NCBI GenBank assembly: GCA_001584585.1
Contig: LSYV01000008.1
Span: forward strand, 1,148,729-1,169,101
Direction of reading: 5' to 3'
From: Gonium pectorale
Lineage: Eukaryota > Chlorophyta > Chlorophyceae > Chlamydomonadales > Volvocaceae
DNA: 20,373 bases
The notes beneath the pieces were generated by a model that saw only the letters and a program-made list of their open reading frames with translations, searched no databases and was not told the origin of the DNA. The translations under genes and the position numbers were made by a program. Positions 1 to 8,933 of the stretch are shown piece after piece (position 1 is the first letter of the stretch; the number at the start of each line of letters is the position of its first letter).

Positions 1-282
1 TGGTGGCTACCGCTGAAGGCCTCTGCCTCGGCATGGGGTTCCCTACCTCGTCGCAGCGGTGTTCCTTTTCCACGTACCCCCGCGCCCCGCCCCCGCCCAG
101 CTGCCTCCGCGCCTCCAGAGCTGCATGTCCTTGAACCAGGCTGACGTCGCATGGCAGCCGCCTGGGGGCCACAGCCGCCGGCCGGTGTCACGAGCGCGCC
201 GGGCGGGCTGCCGGGCTCCCTCTTTCTTCGCAGATTTCTCTTTTCTTACGCGCCGCGCAGCCCCACGTCGGCGGGCTCAGCC

Positions 283-3200
283 TCACGGGTTGTTGACTCC
301 GTCGCGGTGGCCGCCCTTGCCGTGCCGCTGCGGGTCGCGGTCGCCGTCGGGGGAGTGATCGGCCTGGACGGGCGTGGCGTGGTGGCTGCCAAACATGGTC
401 TCGTACGCCTCCTGCCGCGGCCCAAGGGGAAGGTGGGGTGTGGTGGGGCGGGGGAAGGGGAAGGTTGACGAGACACTGTGTTTGGGCCGGGGCGTGGAGG
501 ACACAGTGGAGCGCGCGCCGGATCCAGGCGCGGGCCCGTCCCGGCCGGCGTTTTTGGTTTTAAGTTTTGGTTTAAGTTTTGGCCAGCGGGTTGATCGCGT
601 CCCTGTGTATTAACTTTGCGTGACAGCGTGCTCAAACATATGTCTAAATTGCTCACGAGCAAGAGCAACCCCTCCGCATGCGTCTCCGTGCAAGCGCGCG
701 CGCATGGACGCCTCGCCGCAACGTTGCACTGCATGGTAGCAGCCGCGCGCCCCGCGCGAGGCGCCGCGTCGGTCTGGAGCCGGAGCCAGAGCCGCCGCTC
801 GCCACCCCGCTGCGAACCTCCTCCGCTGCCACATAGCACCCGCAGCACCCGCAGGTGCTGCAAGTTGCCTTCCGGCGCAGCCCCAATCATCCCCGCTCGC
901 CCACAGCACCTCCCAGCAGGTTTCTCCTTTTTCTCCCACCCCTCCCACTTCACCCTGCTGCCCACCCTCCTGTTCACCCTCCTACCCACCCTCCTGCCAA
1001 CCCTCCTGCCCACCCCCGGCACCCCGCACCTGCAGCCGCCCAACGCCGGCCTTGACGCTTTCGCCGATACCGTTGCCCACGATATTGTGCTGCCAGCCAG
1101 CGTGCCCGCCACCACCCTGGTCGCCGTCGCTGGCTGCGCCGCCGCCGCCGCCACGCCCGCTCAGCTCGGCCTGGCTGCGGCTGCCGCCGCCCGCCTCCGC
1201 CGGCGCGCCCCGGCTGCGCGCCTGGCGCGGGGTGCGCAGGCCGTGGTCGGCGCCCATCTCGCCCTTGGGCCCGAACACGCCTGCGGCAGGGCGGAATCGG
1301 AGGTGGCGGCGGGCAGGAGGCACGACACAGCAGCGGACGGGTGGCAATGTGAGACAGGCAGACATGCAGACAAAACATCCTGCGTGCGGGTGTGTGCGTG
1401 TTTCCGGTACTCGCAGCACACACTCGTAGCTGCTTCAGCGGCGCCTGGCAGCCCTCGCGTCCGGTCCACGCGCCTCGTGCGGTGACGGGAAACACTTGTT
1501 GTTACAAGGTCGATTGGCAGTCGCCATGCAGCCGCGATGCCCGCCCACGCATCCGCTCCGCAAACGCCCCGGGGCGACCCTCCCCGGGGTGGCCCCGCAG
1601 CAGGGCCACCCAGCCCCCAGCCCCTCGTGGCCTGCGGCTGCGCCCCCGCCACCCGCCTGGACCACCCGCACGCAGGTCTCACCGGCCCCAACGCCCGCGA
1701 AACCCCCGCCCTCCCCCGCCCTCCCCCGCCCTCCCCCGCCCTCCCCCTCCCCCACCCTGCACGCCGCCCAGCTCGGGGACGTCGTCGGTGGGCCCGCCCC
1801 AGGCGCCCTTAGTGCCGCTGCCCGCCACCTGGGCGTCTTGGCGTGCCACCTGCGGAGGTGGGGGCGGGGGGCGGGGGCAGTGGGTTGGGAGGCGGCCGCT
1901 GTAGAGGAGGAGGAGGAATCTGCGGCGCAAGCAATCCCTATCCGCCGGACACAAGAGCGGCGAAGGGGTTCCATCCCGACGTCCTGGCGTGCCGCCTGCG
2001 GCGACAGCGGCGGTATCGGCGTGCGTGGCGGCGGCGGCTGCGGCTCCAGGGCTGTGTTGCACATGCAAACAAGCAGTGTGCTCGTGACAGACAGTGAGCA
2101 AGCAAGCAGCCTGCAGTCAGCAAGGCCGGTGTTGTGTGCGGCGTGTGTTTGGGGTGGGACGTCAGGGCGGGACGGAGGGGATCGGCACCAGGGTAAAGGG
2201 CCTGCCCAGCACCTGAGGGGGGGCACGTGCGTTGGGGGCGGGGCAGGCGCGGGCTGCGCGACACGCGGAGCGACGCGGCGGTTGCTGCAGCAGGGGGCGC
2301 CGTGGGAGGCGGGTCGGGGCGAGAGACGCGGAGTTCCAGCAGCGGCAGGGATGGGTGCGGCAACGGGGGGAGGGACGGGGGAGAGAGGCTGCCGCGCACA
2401 GAGGCAGAAAAGGAGGGGTGTATGTGTGTGTGTGTGTTGAAAAGGTATGTTGGAACGGAACAACGCACAACGAAAAGAGAGATGTACGTCGCAGCGGACT
2501 CCCCGCCAGGCCTCACCGCCTGAACACGCCTCTTGGGAGTCGGTCCCGCCGACCGAGCCGCCCCCTTCGCACCCGCCCCCTTCGCTCACTTCGCGCGGCA
2601 CCGTCCTCGCATCCCCAGTACTCCGCCTCCGCACCCGCCTCCGCCGTCCGCCCCTGCCCCTCTCACCCCCGGAACCCCACCTGCTCCGCTGCGGCGGCGG
2701 TGGTGGTGCCCACCCCCACGTCCTGCGAGTAGGGCGAGGGCTGCTGCTGGTACACAAACTTGACGGCTGTGTTGCTGTGGTGCGCCTCGGCGGCCTCGGG
2801 GCTAGAGGTTGGGGGTGGGTGGGGGGCCAGGAAAGGGGGGCGGGGTTGGGGCTCAAGGGTGGGAGGCCGGATGGGGGGGGAGTGAGTGGAGGCTCGCGTT
2901 TGAGAGGCGAGTGTGGGTCCCGGATTCGGGGAGGGGGCGGGACGCGCGCGAGGGAGGGTTAGTGACAGCTTACCGGGGTTGGGGGGCGGAAGTGAGGGCT
3001 GAAGCGGGTGCTGGGGACAGGAATGAGGGGCAGGGCGACATTGCGGCGCCGTGCCTGGTGGCATGATGTCAGCGTCGGCGCCAGCCTGGCAGTGCAGGCG
3101 GCAAGCTAGGGGGGCTAGGGGGGCTAAGGGGGGGGGAGCTGCGCTTAATGGACACGAGCGCGACGACGCAGCGGGCGCGGGGTGCGGTGGGGGGCGTGGT

Positions 3201-3722
3201 GGTGCATGAGCTGTGGCGGAGAGCCGCCGCCATGAGCCAACTGCCAAACATGGACGCACCCCGTCCCCAAACACCTCGCCCCCGCCCCTGCCGACACCTG
3301 CAACACTGCTCGACAGCCCATGCGCCTCGCCCCGCCCCCGGGCGCCGCACCTGCTCCCCGCCTCCCTCCCTCCCCCACAGCCCCCACCCACCCTGCCACC
3401 CACCCCTCACCGCCCCTCACCCCGCCATGATGGCTTCGGCCGACTTGCCAGAGCCATGCCGTATGGTCATGCGCGCCGCCTCCTCCGCCGCCCGCTCGTC
3501 CGGCATCGTCTCCCGCCCGCCGGTGCGGGTGGCGGGGTCGGGCGGCGCGTCCGGGGAGCGCGCCGGCCAGGCGGCGGGGCGGCCAGTGGCGGCGGTGCTC
3601 TCATAGTCGCTGCCTTCGGCCAGTTGCTCCTGCTGCACGCTGCGGCTGCGGGGGAGGTCGCCGACGCGCGGGCCGGAGGACAGGAGGCGGCTGGCTGTGG
3701 CGAGGGGCTGGATGACGGCGGC
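283..3722 (-). CDS. Unrecognised Gly/Ala/Ser-rich protein, 3' part of a multi-exon gene
   Basis: I do not recognise this protein. Five exons on the minus strand join with matching phase: 3722-3421, 2801-2681, 1849-1756, 1280-1030 and 411-283 (TGA stop). They give 298 residues. Each junction has GT...AG borders, and the split codons close correctly: GG|C after the first exon, then phase 0, G|GC and phase 0. The first exon has SRS-type basic/serine stretches and acidic, helix-prone segments such as PDERAAEEAARM. The second carries SNTAVKFVYQQQPSPYSQD. The fourth is Gly-rich with the more ordered run WQHNIVGNGIGESVKAGVG. The last encodes EAYETMFGSHHATPVQADH and a polar tail ending GVNNP. No domain, signal peptide or membrane span is evident. 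The reading frame upstream of 3722 has no start codon before a stop, so the N-terminus must lie in further exons. Phase agreement over four junctions supports a real gene. Exact exon choice, especially a possible extra exon inside intron 412-1029, is uncertain. Confidence 0.6.
951..1016. repeat. 12-bp tandem repeat, about five units
   Basis: The unit is approximately CACCCTCCTGCC, repeated with small changes at 951, 963, 975, 987 and 999. It lies in the last intron of the minus-strand gene, whose transcript would carry it as a GGAGGGTGG-rich tract close to the splice donor at 1029. It looks like an ordinary GC-rich minisatellite. Confidence 0.8.
1704..1753. repeat. 10-bp C-rich tandem repeat with G-quadruplex potential on the minus strand
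   Basis: The unit CTCCCCCGCC is repeated exactly at 1711, 1721 and 1731, with degenerate flanking units. On the minus strand, which is the sense strand of the surrounding gene, this reads as many closely spaced runs of three to five G. The tract begins within a few bases of the 5' splice site at 1755/1756. Confidence 0.85.
2423..2437. repeat. (TG)n microsatellite
   Basis: About seven TG dinucleotides in a row lie in intron 1850-2680 of the minus-strand gene. On the minus strand this reads as a CA run directly following the 3' end of a truncated dispersed repeat (2444-2468), so it may be the tail of that insertion rather than an independent microsatellite. Confidence 0.85.
2444..2468 (-). mobile_element. 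Truncated third copy of the ~130-bp dispersed repeat
   Basis: Read on the minus strand, these 25 bases match the last 25 bases of the repeat copy near 14.5 kb with about three mismatches (core GCGTTGTTCC.TTCCAACA). They are followed shortly by a CA run. The rest of the element is missing, so this is a 5'-truncated remnant carrying only the 3' end. The match is short, so the call rests on the shared core together with the shared CA-rich continuation. Confidence 0.5.
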
Positions 3723-4740
3723 CTGGTGGCGTGCGTGAGGGGAGGCAGAGGGAGCGGGGAGGGCGTGCAAACGCCTTAGCAAGCGATCGCGGTGATTGTG
3801 GGGGAGAGCCGCGCTCCCCGGGGCAGCCCTCCGGGAATGTTAGGCAAGAGTAAAGACGCGAGGCGTCGCAAGGGTACGCGATGTGTGCCTGGGGGGGTTC
3901 ACCAAGGCTGCACACTAGGCCCGACCCGTGGGTCACTTAGGACTACGGACGTGCGCACAGCGCCGCAGAGGTTGGCGCAGCCTCTCCATGCCGGCGGTTA
4001 TAGCCCCACGAGCAAAATGGTGGAGCAGCGGGTCGCGGCGCTCACGTCCCTTCCGAGAGTGTGTTTGGCGGCCGCGAGCAATCGCCTGCAGTGCTCACTT
4101 GGCTGCGTACCTTCTGTGCCCAGTCGCTTCCGCCGGCCGCCATAGCTATACTACGTGCCAGCGTTTGCCTCATATTGCGCCGCATGGGGGAAGCACACAA
4201 GCCGGCGGAAAGTCGCGGGCAGCACCTTGACTCACGGCGCTTTACAAGCAGGTGGAGAAAGAAAACAGCGTCGAAAGCGCAGCAGTCTGAAAAAGTCGGG
4301 GGGCCTAACCTATTGATACAGAGCGGTACTCATTTCGGTGATTCATCGCGCCGTCGTACTCGACCACCCGGCCTTGCGCTTGGCCGCGCACACCAAACGC
4401 AGGCACAGTGCGCGAAAGCCAGGGGCGGCCGCCCAATTATCAAGCGGCAAGACGACGGAAGCGGCGTCGACAGCCAGAGAGGCCGCAGGAGACTGGGCCG
4501 CACTAACCCGCGAGACCTCACCCCCCATCGTCATGATTGCACACGCCTACCCGCCCCGCTCCAAGCACCGCCGAGCAACGCTTCCGCCCGGTCGCGCAGG
4601 AGCCACCCACCGATGCGGTTCCCGGCCGCCGGACGCCACGCAACACGCCCGCGCATGCCAACACTTGCCAGTGCCCAGCTCAACAGCCGTAGGGTCTCGC
4701 ACCTCACACCACGCATCCACTGCCACCCACCCCTGACCAC

Positions 4741-4809
4741 CTCCGGAAGCGATGTAAGAGCCTGCTGCTGCGCTGCGGTCTCGCTGCGACGATGCGCAGC
4801 CTGTAACTT
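4741..4809 (-). CDS. Candidate upstream exon of the minus-strand gene at 283-3722
   Basis: A 69-nt open stretch on the minus strand follows a TTTGCAG acceptor and ends at GAG|GTGGTC. It encodes 23 residues (KLQAAHRRSETAA...ALTSLPE). Both ends are phase 0, which fits the phase-0 start of the exon at 3722. The peptide is Gln/Ala-rich and helix-prone. The linking intron would be 1018 nt, within the range of the other introns here. No further upstream exon or start codon was resolved. This is suggested only by splice signals and phase. Confidence 0.3.
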
Positions 4810-6071
4810 CTGCAAACCGTGCGCTCCCCCTCACTAACCCATATTCACTCCTGATGAAGCTCATCTGCGTCGTCAGTACTCAGTATGCATTAGTGCTTAT
4901 CGTTCTACAAGCCTGCTCTTTAAACCTAACCTGTCATTGCCATTGTGCAAAAATCGCCACGCTAGTACGCTAGTAGTACACTGTTTGCAGGCCCTCACGG
5001 CCTGCTGCGCTCTCCGCTCTCAACCGGAGCCATCAGCAGGAGGTTCGCGCCGTTGCCCCGGCCAGCGCATATCCCTTCACGCGGCCGAACGCGTTGCTGG
5101 CGCCGCCCGGCTGTCTGCATCAGCCGCCACGGGCCCTCCCCGCAACGCCCTTGGCGCCGTGCTGGACAGCACAGGTGCGCCACCGAGTGTAACGGTCCAG
5201 GTTGGGCCACCGCGCCTCAACAGCAACGCTCACGGTGTGAGATAGCCCCTTCGCGCGCGGAACCGCCGGCACAGCGAGCCGCAGCACAAGCAGCACCGCC
5301 GGAGCAACCGCCTGTCCGCTCGGCGGTCGCGGCGCTGCGCGGGAGCATCGCAAGCGCAGCGGCGCCACCGCTGCCGCGCCACAGCGCTACTGCGCGTAAC
5401 GCACGCGACAGCTGTGAGACAGGGGAGGCGGCAGCAGCGACTCCAGGCAGGGCCGGGGCCGGCACGCCGCGCCAGGGTGACGGGGAGCTCTGAGCGCCTC
5501 CTCCACAACCCGCACTGCCTGGAGCACCTGCCCTCTCTGCACGCGGTCAGGCGTAGCGTCTGAGGCAACAGCCGACGGGTCCTGTGCCTGCGACCGAGAA
5601 CGCTCTCGGGGCCGGTTGGCCAGGCTGATAGGCCCCGAGGCTTCGCACCCGCTCTGCCGGTCATGTAATGCCGTCTCCGCACCATATCGGCGACCTCCTC
5701 TCCTCCTCCGCATCCGCCGGCACACCGACACTGCCCCTGCGCGGCAGTGCGCCTGCACGCCCATCCGCTTGGACGATGCGGCTGCCGCACAGGCAGCGGG
5801 CGCCGACTGGAGCAGCCGGCATCCAAACCAAACGGCCGGCGGCTCAACTGTCGCTGAGGACTACATCTGCCAGACCGAGCCGTCGTCACGCAACCAGCAC
5901 CGGCTGACGCTCGTCGCGTTTCATACGGCGCACCGTGCCAGCTGACGACCGGCCAGCGCTGGGGGCTTTCGTCGGGGCGCAACAGACCCCAAACGACCGG
6001 CCGCCGCCCGCCAGACACCGCCACAAGGCCGGCCGCCCGCTGGCGCGGCTGCCGAGGACACAGTCTCACGC
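4810..6071. other. No supported gene: probable PNO1 3' UTR and spacer
   Basis: Several long open frames exist here on both strands, including one of 279 codons on the minus strand. All have Arg/Cys/Pro-rich compositions typical of chance frames in GC-rich DNA, and none shows recognisable motifs. The part adjoining 6071 should be the PNO1 3' UTR. I could not find a minus-strand TGTAA poly(A) motif between 6071 and 4810, so its end is not located. Confidence 0.5.
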
Positions 6072-8546
6072 TCAGCTGTCGTTGAGGCGCGAGCAGCTGG
6101 AGCGCAGCTTGGAGTAGACCTTGGACGCGGGCGAGCCGAGGATGAGCGAACAGAGCGCGTCGCGGGCGACCCGGATGTTCTGGAAGGAGCCCAGGATGTG
6201 GATGCGCGTGTCGGCCAGCACGATTCGCGTGCGAGTGGCGTTCTCAATCGTGAACTTGGTCTTGCCGTCCTGCGGAGCCGAGCCGGAGTCGAGATGGGTG
6301 GGGGTGGGAGGGCAGCTCTTTGGAGGGGGACGGAGGGGCGGGGGTTTGGAAGGGCACTGCCGGCGGCAAGCGCAGCGGCTTTCCTCTCTGCGCAAGCGGG
6401 AGCCACCCCGTGCGGGCCAGCTGGAGGACGCGGCGCAGCGCAGCGCGGCACTTCCGGGCGCACGCGCACGGTGGCGCGACGTACCGCGACGTAAAGCGTA
6501 TGGAGGCAACAACTGGCCAGCGCGTTTAGGGGAGGTAGGGCCCGCGGCGGGCGCCCCCTGGCGTACGTCGGGGGTCGCCCCCGCCTCAAGCCACTAAACA
6601 GTCCCACGAGCCATTGTGCGCGTGCCGCCGCACGCAGCCCCACAGCTCCCCCTCCGCCCTGTTATCATGCACGCACACACACAGGTACACAGGGCTACGG
6701 TGGTGGTCGCCGCCGAACTAACATGCAGGGACATCGCCCCTTCGACTGCCTCGGGAGCTGGGTCCTACACCGACGCCATCACTTTCGCGCTTACGCTCGT
6801 CATATGCGTTTTCCTTTTCAACACAGGTACACACGCCCCGCTCGCCGCCATGCTCGGCCCTGGGGCCCGCATGCCTGCTTGCTCGCGCGGCTTGCGCGGT
6901 GCGAGCCCGTGGGATTCGATGCAAAGCGGCGCACGCCCCGCCGGCACAACCACGCCATGCCAGCTGCGCACCGCCACACAGTCATGCCATGACCTCGCGG
7001 GCCGACCGCCCAGCGCCATCGGGGACCACGGCACGGTAGGGGTCCCATGCGCCCTGCCGCCCCCACAGCACATGCTCCGCTCTCGACGGACCCCGTTGGG
7101 GTTCGTGCCGTCCGCCCGAGAGGCGCTCACCTTGCCCGCCAGGCGCCCGATGCAGCGAGACAGGTGCTCTCCGCGCAGAGTCTGGGGCAGGACGCAGCAC
7201 GTGGCAGGCGGGACGGCATAGTGTCGCATGTTTCAGGAGCAGGAGCAGGAAGGCACACACGGGCTCGAGGTAGGGGAGCGGATGGGCCATGGCGCAGCAT
7301 GCCGGCCCCGCACTGGTCACAGGGCAAGCTGCCTTGTGGTCGCATTGACAGGCGTCCCCACAGCCATGCGCAGCCAGCCGCCTCCCCTCTGCCCGCCAAG
7401 CTGCAAACCCCCGGCGGCCTCCACACACGGCCTGGCACTCGCCATGCCGTGCCGCCCCCCCCACCTTGACGTCCTTAATCTCAAAGCACTCCACATAGAG
7501 GTCATCCAGGCGAAGTAAGGCAATGGCGTCTCGAATCTCGAAGCCTGGGGGGCCACGAGGAGACCGATATTGTTGCCGTCCTGAACCCCGTATGCGAGGC
7601 CGGGCTTCACGGAAGGGCACGACCTGGTACGAGGGCAGTACAGGACCCAGGAGCGGGCGCGGAGTGGCCCGCCGACAAGCGCACAACCCCACGAGTGCTG
7701 CGCGCAGCGCACAGAGTGCCGACAGGACCACCCTTGGTGCATCGGGGCTCGCACCAGGCATCCGTGGACCGCAGAGCAAGATGAGGACCGCGCGCGGAGT
7801 GACGGGTAACTTGTTGGCATTGAGAAGCTAGATGCGCGCCCACGGGTCACCGCCGTGGCGATCGCCGCGCCACGGCCGTCCTGAACTTGGGCCAGCAGCT
7901 GCCCTGCTCCGGCCCCAGCCGATTCCCTGCTTTGCGCCAACGGACCCCCCCGACACCAACCCGCCGCTGCGCCCAGTGGCTTCTCCACCAGTTTCGGCCT
8001 GCCCTAAACCCGGGAACATGGCCCTGCGCCTAGCAGGCAAGCCCGTCACTCCCCCATGCAGCGCCGCCCCGCTGCCCTATCCGTCAACCCTCCTCACCGA
8101 GGAGGTAGGCGTGGACAAAGTCCGCCGCCTTCTGTAGGGCGTCCGTCGCGGTCGTCTGTGACGTCGTCTTAATTTCAACCTGCGACCAGGAGCAATGTCA
8201 CATAACGTCACGCCCCCACGCTCCGGCCGAGGCGGCGCCTTGCACCACGCCGTTTGCGCACCTTCTTGGTCTTCAGGTTCATGCGCATGTCCAGCTTGAG
8301 GTTCTCGGTGATGGGCTTGTACAGCTCCAGCCACGCTGTCTTCAGGGGCGTCATGCGGTGCTGGGGCACCGGCACACGCCGAAACTCCATCTTGGCATCG
8401 CCGCCAGTTTGTTTGTCGCCGCTGCCCAGCGGCGCAAACTTGGGCTTGTCCGGCAGCGGCTCAACGCCTGCGCCTTCTGCGTCCATGCCCACGGGTCCCA
8501 CCTCCTTGAGGGGCTGTTGTCGCGCATTGCGGTCGACTTTAGGCAT
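6072..8546 (-). CDS. PNO1: PNO1 (Dim2), KH-domain small-subunit ribosome assembly factor
   Basis: PNO1/Dim2 binds pre-40S particles near the 3' end of 18S rRNA and partners with the endonuclease NOB1 in late 18S maturation, acting in nucleolus and cytoplasm. Five exons join in frame: 8546-8262, 8179-8098, 7544-7465, 7181-7131 and 6269-6072, giving 231 aa, close to the family's usual 250 or so. Recognisable blocks are FRRVPVPQHRMTPLKTAWLE in exon 1, KAADFVHAYLLG in exon 2, RDAIALLRLDDLYVECFEI in exon 3, GEHLSRCIGRLAGK in exon 4 and DGKTKFTIENATRTRIVLAD plus HILGSFQNIRVARDAL in exon 5. The KH GxxG loop is G165-K-D-G168 and is split by the last intron (861 nt). The C-terminus (SKVYSKLRSSCSRLNDS) matches the conserved SKVY region. 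The start at 8546 is the only in-frame Met before the conserved part and gives a Lys-rich beginning (MPKVDRNARQQ). The gene is divergent from CK1. Confidence 0.96.
6679..6833 (+). mobile_element. Dispersed short repeat, copy A (SINE-like), with 13-bp flanking direct repeats
   Basis: The body at 6692-6820 begins GGGCTACGGTGGTGGTCGCC and ends CCTTTTCA. It is flanked on both sides by ACACAGGTACACA (6679-6691 and 6821-6833), as expected of a target-site duplication. It is about 90% identical to copy B at 14397-14527. It lies in the last intron of PNO1, in the opposite orientation to that gene. It has no coding capacity of its own worth calling. The absence of clear terminal inverted repeats, the CA-rich 3' junction and the variable-length duplications favour a LINE-mobilised short retroelement over a DNA-transposon MITE (inference). 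Confidence 0.75.
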
Positions 8547-8933
8547 TCTTTGGGAATTTGAGGAGTGGTTGCTGTGTATTAAGACGTCGTGCTCTCCACT
8601 GCCACTGTTGCCGTGCGGGAGCCACCCAGCATAGCGGAGAACCGTGTACGGCGTACGGCTCTTTGCGCTTCGACGTTGTTGAGCCCTTGCAGCCCTGCGT
8701 AGAGACTCCGCCCGCACACACGCGTACCGCCATAGCTAGCATACGATAAGAACGTGTAATAGAGAGCCGCGCCTCAGCAGAGTCACCTGAGAACCGTTCT
8801 TTTCCTTTGTCGTCGGGCTGCATGGACGCATAAAGCCAGGCGCACGTCGTAGTGCGCACACCAACAACACTTCTCTGCGCGGGGCAAGGCGGCGACAGCG
8901 GGCCTCGGACACATAGCGGAGCCACAGAGGAGA
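8547..8933. promoter_or_regulatory. Divergent promoter region between PNO1 and CK1
   Basis: Only 387 bp separate the two start codons, so both promoters and both 5' UTRs must lie here unless further upstream non-coding exons exist. No clear TATA box is visible for either gene. A minus-strand upstream ATG frame of 18 codons (8632-8579) precedes PNO1. A plus-strand ATG GAC GCA TAA mini-frame at 8822-8833 precedes CK1. Whether either is inside the mature 5' UTR is unknown. Confidence 0.7.

Noticed and set aside
246..1154. A 302-codon minus-strand open frame over the last exons of the left gene
   Set aside because: It runs through splice sites in a different frame from the phase-consistent exons 1280-1030 and 411-283, and it contains the tandem repeat. 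A cassette exon near 650-860 with phase 0 at both ends is possible but has no independent support.
1435..2856. A 473-codon minus-strand open frame
   Set aside because: It is the longest frame in the window but is Pro/Thr/His-rich, runs through the GT microsatellite and several intron-like tracts, and conflicts with phase-matched exons.
4242..4246. Minus-strand TGTAA as the PNO1 poly(A) signal
   Set aside because: It would need a 3' UTR of about 1.8 kb passing through the candidate exon at 4741-4809 of another minus-strand gene. It is not convincing without transcript data.
4061..4837. A 258-codon plus-strand open frame
   Set aside because: It begins with a non-ATG codon (first Met near 4183). 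The product is Arg/Pro/Ser-rich without motifs or splice support. It overlaps the minus-strand candidate exon and looks like chance.
5230..6069. A 279-codon minus-strand open frame below PNO1
   Set aside because: The composition is Arg/Cys-rich with no recognisable motif. It sits where the PNO1 3' UTR should be, and long chance frames are common at this GC content.
8755..8759. A plus-strand TGTAA in the PNO1-CK1 intergenic region as a poly(A) signal
   Set aside because: No plus-strand gene ends upstream of it. It lies in the divergent promoter and is probably chance.
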